From an uncultured bacterium (GTDB lineage: Bacteria; Verrucomicrobiota; Lentisphaeria; Victivallales; UBA1829): 64,000 bases of DNA. The stretch spans positions 61,360-125,359 of the forward strand of contig CASFTV010000009.1 of NCBI GenBank assembly GCA_949297765.1, in the 5' to 3' direction. Both the position numbers and the translations under genes were made by a program. The stretch's first letter is position 1. Each line of letters begins with the position of its first letter. Below the pieces are notes generated by a model. It made no database searches and was not told the DNA's origin. It was given only the letters and a program-made list of their open reading frames with translations. This document shows positions 48,094 to 57,578 of the stretch, one piece after another.

Positions 48094-51000
48094 ATGAAAT
48101 GCGTTCTCTGCGGACTTGTTCTGCTCTCCGGCCTTCTGCTTCCGCCCCTTTTCGGCCTCCCGATCACTCCGGAGGGAGAGTGGTCCGAACACGGAATCTC
48201 CGGGGCGTGGAGGATCGCCATGCCGGGATGGACCCGTTTCCTGAATTCCAGAACTGCGGCGTTTGAAACCATCACGCCGGAAAGCGGCATCCTGACGGAA
48301 AAAGGAAAACGGATCGAATTCCGTTCCGTGTGTATCCCGGCCGGAGATTCGCTTCATCTCCGCAGCACCCTGAGTTCGAAGGATTTTCCGGATTTCGGGA
48401 TGCTTGACTACCAGCTGCGTCTTCCCCTCCCGACCTTCCGGGCACTCTTTCTGGACGGGAAAAAGGTGGAGATCCCGCAGGAACTGCGGAACATTTCGCT
48501 GGGCTATTTCCCGAAAAAGCCGCATTCCCTTGAGCTGGAGACCGATTCCGGCGTTCTCCTGCTCCGCGGCACCTTTTCGCTGCAGATTCAGGACAACCGG
48601 AAGTGGAGCGATGCGCTCGTGCTCCTTCTGAACAGCGAAAAGCGGAAGGATTCCGGAACGTATGAAGTGGATCTGTCGTTGAAATTTCAGCCCGGAGAGA
48701 GCCGGACCGTTTCCCTGCAAAGCGTTGCAAACATGGGATTCCGCGACGAATCCGCCGGCGACGGACGCGGAGGCTGGACCGATCAGGGACCGGAAAACGA
48801 CATGAGTCCGCTCAAACCGGGAACCCTCTCCTGTTCCGGGGTCGACTTCACGATCCTGGATCCGGAGACAAACAACGGAAAGAGCTGCCTGGTCCTCTCC
48901 CGTTCACAGAAGAAATTCCCCTCCTCCGCCGCGCTCCGGATTCCGGAAGGGGAGACGCTCCGCTATCTTCACCTTCTCCACGCATCGGCATGGACGCCGC
49001 CCGCGGGGAAAAAGATCGGGACAATCCGAATCCGCTATTCGGACGGACGCGGAGAGGAGATCCCCGTACGTTCCGGAATCGACGGCGGGAACTGGTGGAT
49101 CGGCGAACCGTTCCGCAACGCCGGAATCGCCTGGGAGGGAAGCAATTTCAAAGCGCGTGTGGGGCTGTACGCCTCGGCATTTCGCCTGAACGGAAATGTT
49201 GCCGAACTGGTCTTTGAACCGGAAGGAAACACGGTCTGGATGATCTGCGGCGTATCGTTTGCCAACCGGGGGCTGAAATGGGAGGCAAAAAGCGGAAAAG
49301 AGATCATCCGGGCGGGGAAACAGTGGATTCCGGTATCGTTCTCACGGCATACGGAAAAAGGATCGCCGCTGGATTTTTCCGGATTTCTGGACGCCCCCGC
49401 GGGAAAATACGGACGGATCGTCGTCAATGACAAAGGGCACTTCGTCTTCCGGGGGAATCCGGCAAAGCGGATCCGCTTTCTCGGCGTGAATCTCTGCCAG
49501 ACGGCCAATTATTTTTCCAGGGAGGAGGCGGAGGAGTTCTCGGAACAGATCGCCCGCGCCGGATACAATTCGGTCCGCTTTCATCACTTTGAAAATCTCC
49601 TGATGGCAGAACGCGGCGGGGAGCCTGAAGGATTCGATCCGCAGAAGCTGGATGCGCTCCACTATCTGATGGCGTGTCTGAAAAAACGGGGCATCTACTA
49701 CACGCTGGATCTCTACGCCAGCCGGGAACTGTTTCCCGGATGCTCCGCCGGAAAGGCGAAAATACTCTTCAACATCAACTCGTCCGCTCTGGAGAACTGG
49801 AAACGGTTCGCAAAAGCGCTTCTGTGCGTGAAAAATCCGTATACGGGACTCACTCCTGCGGAAGATCCCGCGCTGTATCTGGTCAATCTGGTCAACGAAA
49901 GCAACCTCTCGTTTCAGCTTCCGAAAATCCGGGATCCGGAAATCGAAGGCGGGATTCAGAAACGATGGGCCGGATTCCGTTCCCGTCCGGGAAGCACCAT
50001 CTCCGGGAAACCGGGGAGCGGAGCATGGCTCGCTTTTCTGAACTCGCTGGAGCGTGAACGCATCCGGAAGCAGAGGGACTTCCTGCACAAAGAGATCGGC
50101 AGCGATGTGCTGACCACCGATCTGAATTTCATTTCCGAATACGCTCTGAACGGTGTCCGCGCGGAACTCCCCGTGGTGGACATGCACGCCTACTGGGATC
50201 ACATGCGCCTTCTTGTTCCGGGACGGTGGGCGCCTCCGCAGGGATACACTCAGCTCTCGGCGCTCGGACAGGGCGCGGCGCACGTCCGCATTCCCATGCC
50301 GTCGCGCGTGTTCGGCCGGCCGTATGTGCTGACCGAGGTCAACTGCTGTTATCCGAACCGATACCGGACGGAATACGCGCCGATGTTCGGCGGCTACGCG
50401 GCTTTGCAGGACTGGGATGGAATCTACCGCTTTGCCTGGTCTCACGCAAAAGAGACGCTGGACAACGGCATGATCGGAGGCTTCGACATCGCAAAGGATC
50501 CGTCCGCGCAGCTGGCGGACCGGCTGATCCATGCGCTGTTCCTCCGGGGAGATGTCTCTTCCGCGCAGAGCGGATGCGCGATCCGGTTTGAAGAGCAGAA
50601 ACTGACAGATCTCTCTCCGGAAGCCTATTCCGCCGTCCAGTCCGCCGTCGGGGAATTTTCCTTTCTCGGACTTTTTACCCGGATCGGGGTTCTGCCGGCA
50701 GGAGCGCCCGTTCCGAAAGGGATGCGCACCGTTGACCTGCTCTCCCCCTGGCGGGAATCGCTCCGGCCGGACGACCGGAAAATCCTGAACACCGCTCAGG
50801 AACGGAAGGCTCTGACCAGTGCGTCCGGAGAGCTGACCCTCCTTCCGCAGGAAAAGAGTCTCCGGATTGTCACGCCGCGGACGGAAGCGCTCGCAGGAAG
50901 CGGAAAAATGGAAGGGAAAATTCTCCGGATCGACGGAGCGGACACGCCTCAAACCATCGCACTGATCTCGCTTGACGGTCTCTCTCTCGCCCGGAGCCGG

Positions 51001-51288
51001 AATCTTCTTCTGCTCCATCTGGCGGAAATGGCGAATACGGATCAGACGTTCCGAAACGCCCGGCGGACGGTTCTGGAATCGTACGGGAAAGCGCCGCTTC
51101 TGCTGCGCCGCTGCCGGGTGGACATCACACTGCGCCTTCCGGCGGACCGCCGCGTGGAAACGCTGGATTTTTCCGGCCGACGGACCGGAAAAGTTGCCGT
51201 CCGCCGCGAAAACGGCACTCTGCGTTTCACCGCCGACACCGCCCTCCGGCCGCATGGCGTAATGGCATATCGGATCTCCGTGGACTGA
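48094..51288 (+). CDS. Secreted clan GH-A-like glycoside hydrolase (paralogue E of the WTDQG family)
   Basis: 1064 aa, signal peptide MKCVLCGLVLLSGLLLPPLFG, AGGA 7-8 nt before ATG 48094. It has the best family signature, MGFRDESAGDGRGGWTDQG, ending near residue 231, followed by FTILDPETNNGKSCLVLS. The barrel-like domain has YNSVRFHHFENL, NPYTGLTPAEDPALYLVN, the acid/base candidate VNESNLS (Glu 602) and the nucleophile candidate VLTEVNCCYPN (Glu 748). A C-terminal beta region ends it. It resembles B most. It converges with the YczE-type gene with only 9 nt between stops. Confidence 0.78.
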   Translation: MKCVLCGLVLLSGLLLPPLFGLPITPEGEWSEHGISGAWRIAMPGWTRFLNSRTAAFETITPESGILTEKGKRIEFRSVCIPAGDSLHLRSTLSSKDFPDFGMLDYQLRLPLPTFRALFLDGKKVEIPQELRNISLGYFPKKPHSLELETDSGVLLLRGTFSLQIQDNRKWSDALVLLLNSEKRKDSGTYEVDLSLKFQPGESRTVSLQSVANMGFRDESAGDGRGGWTDQGPENDMSPLKPGTLSCSGVDFTILDPETNNGKSCLVLSRSQKKFPSSAALRIPEGETLRYLHLLHASAWTPPAGKKIGTIRIRYSDGRGEEIPVRSGIDGGNWWIGEPFRNAGIAWEGSNFKARVGLYASAFRLNGNVAELVFEPEGNTVWMICGVSFANRGLKWEAKSGKEIIRAGKQWIPVSFSRHTEKGSPLDFSGFLDAPAGKYGRIVVNDKGHFVFRGNPAKRIRFLGVNLCQTANYFSREEAEEFSEQIARAGYNSVRFHHFENLLMAERGGEPEGFDPQKLDALHYLMACLKKRGIYYTLDLYASRELFPGCSAGKAKILFNINSSALENWKRFAKALLCVKNPYTGLTPAEDPALYLVNLVNESNLSFQLPKIRDPEIEGGIQKRWAGFRSRPGSTISGKPGSGAWLAFLNSLERERIRKQRDFLHKEIGSDVLTTDLNFISEYALNGVRAELPVVDMHAYWDHMRLLVPGRWAPPQGYTQLSALGQGAAHVRIPMPSRVFGRPYVLTEVNCCYPNRYRTEYAPMFGGYAALQDWDGIYRFAWSHAKETLDNGMIGGFDIAKDPSAQLADRLIHALFLRGDVSSAQSGCAIRFEEQKLTDLSPEAYSAVQSAVGEFSFLGLFTRIGVLPAGAPVPKGMRTVDLLSPWRESLRPDDRKILNTAQERKALTSASGELTLLPQEKSLRIVTPRTEALAGSGKMEGKILRIDGADTPQTIALISLDGLSLARSRNLLLLHLAEMANTDQTFRNARRTVLESYGKAPLLLRRCRVDITLRLPADRRVETLDFSGRRTGKVAVRRENGTLRFTADTALRPHGVMAYRISVD

Positions 51289-51297
51289 TCCGCATTC

Positions 51298-51957
51298 CTA
51301 TGCCTTGACCAGCTGCCGTTTCACCGACCGGAGCGGCTGCTGGAGAATCCGGATGAAAAATCCGACCAGCACCGCCGCCAGAATCGTTCCCTCGCGAACC
51401 CCGTTGATCTTCTGAAAACAGCAGAACGAAACAATGAGAGCCAGCACCACAATGGAACTGTCGAAACAGACTTTTGCCGTTCCGAATGGGACTCCATACT
51501 CCTCGGAAACCGTGCGGACGAAACCGTCGCCCGGCATATAGGAGATGTTCGCCAGCAGCTGGAAGGCGATCCCCGTTGCCAGAGAAGCGCATCCGAGAAG
51601 TTCCTCCAGAAGCCGGAGCAGATAGCTCTCCGGAATATAGAACGAGGAAAGAAACATCCCGAGATCAATGAAAAACCCGAACGCGAACAATGTCGGCAGC
51701 TGTCCGAGCTGAGTCCACTGGAACCGGCTCCGCAGGATCGCCACCTGCAGCAGCATAAACACGAGGTTGAGAGCGACCGTGGTCATTCCCAGCGTCCACG
51801 GGATGATGAATGTCATCACATAGGGCAGACTGGAAATCGGCGAGGTTCCAAGACCCGGCCGCGTACTGAGCGCAACTCCGAATCCGGCCAGAACCAGACC
51901 GATGAAAAATACAAGGAAACGTTTTCTTTTGCTGAACCGGTGCTTCATACCATCCAT
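51298..51957 (-). CDS. YczE/YyaS/YitT-type integral membrane protein
   Basis: 219 aa with about five hydrophobic segments. The N-terminal pattern FGVALSTRPGLGTSPISSLP is characteristic of the YczE-like family, a group of membrane proteins without assigned substrate. It overlaps the preceding MarR gene by 13 nt, so the two form one operon, and the MarR protein probably responds to a compound handled by this protein. Confidence 0.82.
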   Translation of the reverse strand: MDGMKHRFSKRKRFLVFFIGLVLAGFGVALSTRPGLGTSPISSLPYVMTFIIPWTLGMTTVALNLVFMLLQVAILRSRFQWTQLGQLPTLFAFGFFIDLGMFLSSFYIPESYLLRLLEELLGCASLATGIAFQLLANISYMPGDGFVRTVSEEYGVPFGTAKVCFDSSIVVLALIVSFCCFQKINGVREGTILAAVLVGFFIRILQQPLRSVKRQLVKA

Positions 51958-52376
51958 CTCCGTACATGTTCCCGAATCTGCGACAGGCTCCGCATCAACC
52001 GTCTCCGCTCCTCCGGAGCGATCCCCTCCAGCGCCTCCTCTTCCATCGTCCGGAAGAGTTCCCGGATCCGTTTTCCGTTTTTCCGTCCCTCCTCCGTGAG
52101 GGCGACAAGAGAGTTTTTCCGGTTTCCATCCGCCTTGTCGCGCCGGATCAGGCCGCTCCTCTCCATTTTTTCAAGAATCGGGCAGAGCGTTGCAGGCTCG
52201 ATCAGGCATCCTTCCGCGATTTCACGCTGGAAGGAATCCGGATGGCTCATCAGATAGTCGATCACCTTCGGCTGACCCGGCAGCAGTCCCGGACACTCCT
52301 TCGACAACCGCAGCAGAAACGCCTTCTGAAACAGCGTATGGACCGAAAGGAGCGTGTAATGCAGAGTCTCTTCCAT
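51945..52376 (-). CDS. MarR-family transcriptional regulator
   Basis: 143 aa. The winged-helix core is clear: PKVIDYLMSHPDSFQREIAE, then IEPATLCPILEKMERSGLIRR and the wing DGNRKNSLVALTEEGR. It overlaps the YczE-type gene downstream and lies directly behind an AT-rich region with an ATTAG-N4-CTAAT dyad. It likely represses this two-gene operon and releases it on binding a small aromatic or antimicrobial compound, as is usual for the family. Confidence 0.92.
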   Translation of the reverse strand: MEETLHYTLLSVHTLFQKAFLLRLSKECPGLLPGQPKVIDYLMSHPDSFQREIAEGCLIEPATLCPILEKMERSGLIRRDKADGNRKNSLVALTEEGRKNGKRIRELFRTMEEEALEGIAPEERRRLMRSLSQIREHVRRWMV

Positions 52377-52393
52377 CGCAGGATTCCATTATA

Positions 52394-52407
52394 ATTAGCA
52401 TCCTAAT
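52394..52407. promoter_or_regulatory. Candidate MarR operator
   Basis: ATTAG-catc-CTAAT, a 5-bp inverted repeat in AT-rich DNA about 18 nt upstream of the MarR start codon, beside a TATATT -10-like sequence on the minus strand. Suits autoregulation. Confidence 0.45.
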
Positions 52408-52481
52408 AATATAGCCGTATTTTTCTTTTTTTCAAGGGAAGAGAAGACCTGTTCTCCCGGAATCCGCGGGGAGAGAATGTT

Positions 52482-53252
52482 TCAGTATCCGCCGACGGGG
52501 TAGTCCAGAATCCAGGTGTTGGTCGATTCGCGGATGAAGAGTCCCGCCCGGATGGAGCGATACTGGATGAATCCTGCGTGACCGTCGGCATACGCCAGAT
52601 TGCATCCGCTGCCATGGGCGTTTGCACGGAGATAGCGTCCGTAGGCCTCGTCCCGCTCGTTGAACTGGAGGACCAGCGCCTCTCCGGAGGCAATCGACGG
52701 GATGGAGGCTCCAGCCGACTGAGTCAGTCCGCGGTCGCCGAAGATCGCAAGCGCGGAGGGACGCTTGACCTGATTGGTCCGGCAGCCGACAAAAATTCCC
52801 GGCGAAACGGAAAGCGTTGTCACCAGCCCGTCCGCCCAGTACTGGCGGAAGGAATTCAGCACATACGGTGTCGTTCCATACGAAACACCGCTCATATTGT
52901 TTTCATATTCCGGGCAGGTCGCCACCGGGATCCGGCGGTAATAGCCCTCGATTTTCCGATACGGCAGCAGTCCGGATTCCAGCATATGATCCAGCCATGC
53001 GGACTGCATCTGCATGGCATCCGCCGTATTGTCCACGGGAGCGGGTTTGCCGAAAAAATAATAGTCCGCATTGTCGGCCGTATAGATTCCGATCGCATAC
53101 GCATACTGCTTCTGGGTCGAGAGGCAGGAGATGGTCCGCGCCTTCCTGCGTGCGGAATTCAGTCCAGGAAGAAGGATCGCGACCAGAATGGCGATAATCG
53201 AAACCGTAATCAGGAGTTCAATCAACGTAAATTTCTGTTCTATTCTTTTCAT
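52482..53252 (-). CDS. Pseudopilin-like protein P9
   Basis: 256 aa from ATG 53252 (GGAGG 6 nt upstream). Leader MKRIEQK, then [16 protein letters not shown] and LLPGLNSARRKA. C-L-S-T-Q-K-Q, a TCPEY motif and a C-terminal AHGSGCNLAYADGH motif are present. The -1 residue is Lys. Here the pseudopilin follows its hydrolase (gap 14 nt) instead of preceding it. Confidence 0.92.
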   Translation of the reverse strand: MKRIEQKFTLIELLITVSIIAILVAILLPGLNSARRKARTISCLSTQKQYAYAIGIYTADNADYYFFGKPAPVDNTADAMQMQSAWLDHMLESGLLPYRKIEGYYRRIPVATCPEYENNMSGVSYGTTPYVLNSFRQYWADGLVTTLSVSPGIFVGCRTNQVKRPSALAIFGDRGLTQSAGASIPSIASGEALVLQFNERDEAYGRYLRANAHGSGCNLAYADGHAGFIQYRSIRAGLFIRESTNTWILDYPVGGY

Positions 53253-53266
53253 ACATTCCTCCAAAT

Positions 53267-56026
53267 TTAAAAAGGAACCGCTTTCAGAGCGTTTCCAAGC
53301 ACATCGGGCGGGCATTCCGCATTGAAATAGAGAAGTTTTCCCCGGTATTCCGCGCGGGAAAGAGGATTCCCGTACAGATCCGCAATCTGAACGGGAAAGG
53401 TCCCGCGAAAGAGAATCCGGGCGTGTCTGATCGGGCTTCCGGTAATGACAGCGGTTGTCCGTCTGCCGTCGGAAAACAGAGCGGCATACAAATCCTCCGC
53501 CAGCTTCTGATAGCGGATGAACTTCCGGTCCTCCACCCGCCGGGCAAACGCCGACATCGCAACGAGAGTCGGATGCGGATACCCGTCCGCCCCCAGCATG
53601 ATCTGAAGTCCCGATCCCCGTCCCAGATCCCGGTAGCTGTGAGAGGTGTAAAGGAAAACCCGCTTCACACCGAACGACAGATGGGAGAGAAGAAAACGGA
53701 TGGTCGCATCCGCGGTCCGGTGGTATTCCTCCGTACTGTGCCAGGTGATGGAATGGCGGTAAAGCCCGATCCGCTGTTCCGTCTCCTCCACGGAGGAACT
53801 CCCCGCCGATCCCTCCGACATCAGATACGGCTTGGAGAGCCGCCCCTCCCCTTTCAGGATTCCGCTGAACGCCGACTCCATCCGCTCCCGGAGACCGTCG
53901 CCGGGAAAACCGGAGACCTGGTCCTGATAATAGACATGGTAGTCGATCTCGTCGCAGAAACGGTATCCGCCGTTGCGATAGATCGTCTCGTTCCATTCCG
54001 GAATGCCGCCGTAGGAGTTGAAACCGGTGATCCGGCACTCCGGATTGCCCTCCTTCGCGGCCCGGTACGCAAGTTTCGAGAGACGGGTGTAAACCTCGGC
54101 ATTCTCCGCTTTCCCTCCGTAGGTGATGTACTGTTTGTTCCGGAAATCGTAGGAGCGGTGAAAAAAGATGGGTCCCCATGGTTCATTCCAGATGAACCAG
54201 TCGTTGATGATTCCCTTGTAGCGGGCGGCCATGGTCCGGCAGTAGGCGGCGAACTCCTTTTCATGCTCGGGCAGCGGAGTGAAGTAGACCTTCGCATACT
54301 CACTTTTGAACTCCGGAAGATTGCGCAGCTCCGTTGCCCATGCGGGCGCCCCGCCGAGCTGGCCGTAGAGAAGGAAATGGTTGTTCCGATACGCTTTGAT
54401 CTCCTTGTCGGCGAAGCGCCACTTTCCTTTTTCCGGCTCCACGAAGTACCAGCAGGAGAGGTGACGGGCGCCGTCGTGCAGACGGACCCAGTTGAAACCG
54501 CCCGCCTTCATCGCCCGGATGGAGGATTCCAGCTGATTTGTATGGATGCCGAACGGACTGTCCGGCGCATCTTTTTTCCAGTAGAGCGGACGCGGCAGGC
54601 GTGTGAGGACCATCTCATTGACAACGGATACCGGTTTCCCATTGCGAAACGCCTGCGCTTCCACACGGAACTGACCGTAGGATTTCCCGGTCTGAAGGTA
54701 GGAGAGCGACCCGCGTTTTCCCGTCTTTTCGGGAAGAGAGACCGTGGTTCCGTAAAGATCCGTCACCGAGCTTCTGACGGTCACATCCCGGGCGTCGCCG
54801 GTGAGATAGTAATTCAGAACCGGAGGTTCATCTTCGAATTGAATGCGGGAAACAGACGCTTCGGAGGGAGGCAGGAAAAAGGAAATCTCATGCTGGTCCG
54901 ACGGTTTGTAGTCCGCCTCACCCTCCTCCGACACGCGGAACGCATCCACATGGAGCGTTCCCCTGCCCGAGATCTGCAGAACGGACGCCAGACGTTTCGG
55001 AGGAAGGCGAAGGGTGATCACCTCCCGTTTCCAGCGGTCCTTCTCCGGAGCGAGCTTCCGGGGAGGGATCAGATTCCCCGTGGAAAGAATCCCCGCGGAG
55101 AACTCGCCGCTTCCCCTGTATGCAAAAGAGACCGTCACCTTCTTCTCCGGATCTGTTGCGACAAACGGTTCCGAAGCGATTCCGACCGATTCATCTTCCG
55201 CCGAATCCAGCTTCAGCGCATGCTCGCCCGACGGGCCGGTCACCGAGGGATCCGCCTCCACAACGGCGCGGGACTGATAGTTTCCCCCCAGCTGGCACCA
55301 TCCGCTCTGCAGCCCCATCGGGAGCGTGCTGCACCGAAGGAAATTGACCGTTCCGGGAGCTTTCCTGCGAATCTGCTTCATCTTCGCGTTTTCCAGCAGG
55401 GCGTACTCCTCCGGAGTGATGCGCTCAATCCGGATTTTCTTCAAATCGAAATCGCCGGTGAAACGGGAATGAAAGAACAGCCCGGTCTCAGCGTTGTCCG
55501 GGAGACTCTCCGGGGAAAAGGGGAATTCCAGCGTCGTAAAACGGGAACTCATCGGCACCTCCAGGGAAATGCCCAGGGTGTTGTAAGGCTCCTGAATCCT
55601 GCGCAGATAAAACCGCAGTTTTCCCGTCAGCTGATTCCGGACGATGAAGGTGGCTTTGTACAGCTCTTTTGCCCGCAGCGCCGGAAGAGGAATGCGGAAC
55701 TGGACTCCGGCTTTGCGGATGTGAAAGCGCAGAAAACGGTCGCCGAATTCATCGACCATCACGCTCGTCGCGCAGACGCCCGGCGACCACCCGGTGAAAT
55801 CCTGCACCATCGGGACAGGAAGGACTCCGGAAAAACTGCCGACCCCTTTTTTCTTCTGCTCTCCGGAACAGTGATGCGGCGTCACATCGGCGAGCACCTG
55901 AAGCGGATCCGCGGATGCCGACGGGAATATCCCGACGAACACGGCGGTAAGAATCAGCAGCACAACTCCCCGTCTGTTTCCGGCAATTGCCCTGTTCAAG
56001 AAACACGACTTCAATCCGCGGAACAT
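53267..56026 (-). CDS. Secreted GH39/GH5-like glycoside hydrolase with N-terminal beta domains
   Basis: 919 aa from ATG 56026 (AAGGAG 7 nt upstream); the N-terminal positively charged stretch and hydrophobic GVVLLILTAVFVGIF segment form a long signal peptide. About 440 residues of beta-sandwich domains come first. A TIM barrel follows (FGIHTNQLESSIRAMKAGGF), with the acid/base in FIWNEPWGP (Glu 615) and a nucleophile candidate in YLMSEGSAG (Glu 738). Clan GH-A retaining enzyme; GH39 or a GH5-like family is most likely. It precedes pseudopilin P9 and is divergent from an AraC gene. Its -10 (TATAAT, minus strand 56092-56087) has no good -35. Confidence 0.82.
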   Translation of the reverse strand: MFRGLKSCFLNRAIAGNRRGVVLLILTAVFVGIFPSASADPLQVLADVTPHHCSGEQKKKGVGSFSGVLPVPMVQDFTGWSPGVCATSVMVDEFGDRFLRFHIRKAGVQFRIPLPALRAKELYKATFIVRNQLTGKLRFYLRRIQEPYNTLGISLEVPMSSRFTTLEFPFSPESLPDNAETGLFFHSRFTGDFDLKKIRIERITPEEYALLENAKMKQIRRKAPGTVNFLRCSTLPMGLQSGWCQLGGNYQSRAVVEADPSVTGPSGEHALKLDSAEDESVGIASEPFVATDPEKKVTVSFAYRGSGEFSAGILSTGNLIPPRKLAPEKDRWKREVITLRLPPKRLASVLQISGRGTLHVDAFRVSEEGEADYKPSDQHEISFFLPPSEASVSRIQFEDEPPVLNYYLTGDARDVTVRSSVTDLYGTTVSLPEKTGKRGSLSYLQTGKSYGQFRVEAQAFRNGKPVSVVNEMVLTRLPRPLYWKKDAPDSPFGIHTNQLESSIRAMKAGGFNWVRLHDGARHLSCWYFVEPEKGKWRFADKEIKAYRNNHFLLYGQLGGAPAWATELRNLPEFKSEYAKVYFTPLPEHEKEFAAYCRTMAARYKGIINDWFIWNEPWGPIFFHRSYDFRNKQYITYGGKAENAEVYTRLSKLAYRAAKEGNPECRITGFNSYGGIPEWNETIYRNGGYRFCDEIDYHVYYQDQVSGFPGDGLRERMESAFSGILKGEGRLSKPYLMSEGSAGSSSVEETEQRIGLYRHSITWHSTEEYHRTADATIRFLLSHLSFGVKRVFLYTSHSYRDLGRGSGLQIMLGADGYPHPTLVAMSAFARRVEDRKFIRYQKLAEDLYAALFSDGRRTTAVITGSPIRHARILFRGTFPVQIADLYGNPLSRAEYRGKLLYFNAECPPDVLGNALKAVPF

Positions 56027-56230
56027 CTCCCTCTCCTTTCCTGGGTATTTGAAACAGATGACCAATATTCCATTTCCCTCTTTTCCATTATAGCCGGTTT
56101 TACAGAAAAAAGAAGCCTCTTTTTTAAATTTCTTTTGTATATAATACATAAATATTTGACCATTTTACAGATACCGCCTTGCATTCCGCTTTACTTCGCG
56201 CTATTTTTCCAAAGGAAGGAGAAAAAGCGG

Positions 56231-57058
56231 ATGGAATACGATGAAAGCCGTCTGACGCTGAAAATCCATGTGGCAAGATTTCAGCAGCTGGACAGGACCT
56301 GGAATACGGAATGTTTCCGTCTTCCGTTCCGCGTGATTCCCTATACCCGGCTTTATCTTCCGGTCAAGGGATCGGGAGAAATTCTTCTGAAGAACATCCG
56401 TCACAAACTGGAGCCGGGCAAACTGTTTCTGATTCCGCCGTTTGTCCGTCTTCATGTTTCCTGTCCGGACACACTGCAGAAGTTCTGGTGCCATTTCAAC
56501 GCCTTCCGCATGGATACCGGATTTGATTATTTCTCACTGTTTGATCATTGTCTGGAACGGAAGATCGAAGATCCCCCGTTTTACATGAAACTGTTCCGTT
56601 TTCTGACCGACTCCTATGCCATGGAGGATGCGCTTCTGCCCCCGTGCGCCCGGCTCCAGACCCAGGCTGCTCTGGAACTGCTTCTGGCGCCGTTTCTGGA
56701 TGAGAAACCGGATCGGACCGAGAAAAATCTGGACCGTCTGGTCTCGCTGCTGAGTTTCATTGAAAAGAATCTGGATTCCCGGCTCGACTGCTCCCGGCTT
56801 TCCGCCGTCTGCCGCCTGAACCCGACCTATCTGACCAACCTCTTCAAATCCCTGATGGGCATTCCGCTGATTCAATATGTCTCGCGCAGGAGACTGTCCA
56901 AGGGAGCCGAGTATCTGACCAACTCCAGCTACACCATCAGCGAAATAGCTGAAAAAATCGGCTTCGGCAGCATTGAGCTGTTCTCGCGGAAGTTCAAGGC
57001 GCTCTACGGGGTCTCCCCCCTCGAATGGAGAAAAGGAAAGGACCGGGATTCCTCCTGA
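56231..57058 (+). CDS. AraC-family transcriptional regulator
   Basis: 275 aa from ATG 56231, with GGAAGGAG about 11 nt upstream. N-terminal cupin-like domain (VKGSGEILLKNIRHKLEPGK) and C-terminal AraC domain (CSRLSAVCRLNPTYLTNLFK and ISEIAEKIGFGSIELFSRK). A longer open frame upstream is only the antisense of the hydrolase. Divergent from the GH39-like/P9 pair with 204 nt between start codons; likely its activator. A TATAAT at 56140-56145 may be its own -10. Confidence 0.92.
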   Translation: MEYDESRLTLKIHVARFQQLDRTWNTECFRLPFRVIPYTRLYLPVKGSGEILLKNIRHKLEPGKLFLIPPFVRLHVSCPDTLQKFWCHFNAFRMDTGFDYFSLFDHCLERKIEDPPFYMKLFRFLTDSYAMEDALLPPCARLQTQAALELLLAPFLDEKPDRTEKNLDRLVSLLSFIEKNLDSRLDCSRLSAVCRLNPTYLTNLFKSLMGIPLIQYVSRRRLSKGAEYLTNSSYTISEIAEKIGFGSIELFSRKFKALYGVSPLEWRKGKDRDSS

Positions 57059-57134
57059 CCCGATCCCCCCTGAACTCCCGAAATTAGATTGTTCCCTCCG
57101 TCCTGTACAGAAGAATTCAAAAGGAGCTGATCCG

Positions 57135-57578
57135 ATGAAACCATCTCAAAGTGATTTGCGGAAAATTCCCGGTGTCGGTCCGAATATTGAACAGGACCTT
57201 CTGAATCTCGGCTACACCTCCATTGCCTCACTGAAAGGGGAGAATCCCGAGGAGATGTACCGGAAGGACTGTCTGCGGAAAGGATTCGCCGAAGACCGCT
57301 GCCAGCTGTATGTCTACCGCCTTGCGGTGTACTATGCCGATCACGAACAGCACGATCCTGAAAAGCTGAAATGGTGGTACTGGAAGGATCCCTCCCCCCG
57401 CCGGCGGACGGGAAAACGGAAACCTTCCGCCCGGGAAAGGAAACCCTCCGCGGCAATCAGCCTTTCCGCTGCGCCAGAGCTTCCCGGATCTTCCGGAGAA
57501 ATGCGCCGTCCAGACGGTAGAATTTCCAGAAAACCGCCAGATAAACGAGTGAAAACAGCATCGGGATTCCGCCCATGA
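57135..57578 (+). CDS. Helix-hairpin-helix protein of the Cdd1 ('pathogenicity locus') type with run-on tail
   Basis: 147 aa from ATG 57135 (AAGGAG 9 nt upstream). Residues 6-88 match the Cdd1 pattern: LRKIPGVGPNIEQDLLNLGY, then MYRKDCLRKGFAEDRCQLYV and KLKWWYWKD. The family normally ends here, at about 90 residues. This copy runs on for some 55 residues of Arg/Lys/Pro-rich sequence and overlaps the 3' end of the convergent symporter gene by 122 nt. The tail is probably due to loss of a stop codon. Likely nucleic-acid or protein binding in the cytoplasm; role unknown. Confidence 0.75.
   Translation: MKPSQSDLRKIPGVGPNIEQDLLNLGYTSIASLKGENPEEMYRKDCLRKGFAEDRCQLYVYRLAVYYADHEQHDPEKLKWWYWKDPSPRRRTGKRKPSARERKPSAAISLSAAPELPGSSGEMRRPDGRISRKPPDKRVKTASGFRP

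Noticed and set aside
53423..57058. A plus-strand open frame of 1211 codons
   Set aside because: Its first three quarters are antisense to the GH39-like gene and have no domain; only the part from ATG 56231 is a real AraC gene.
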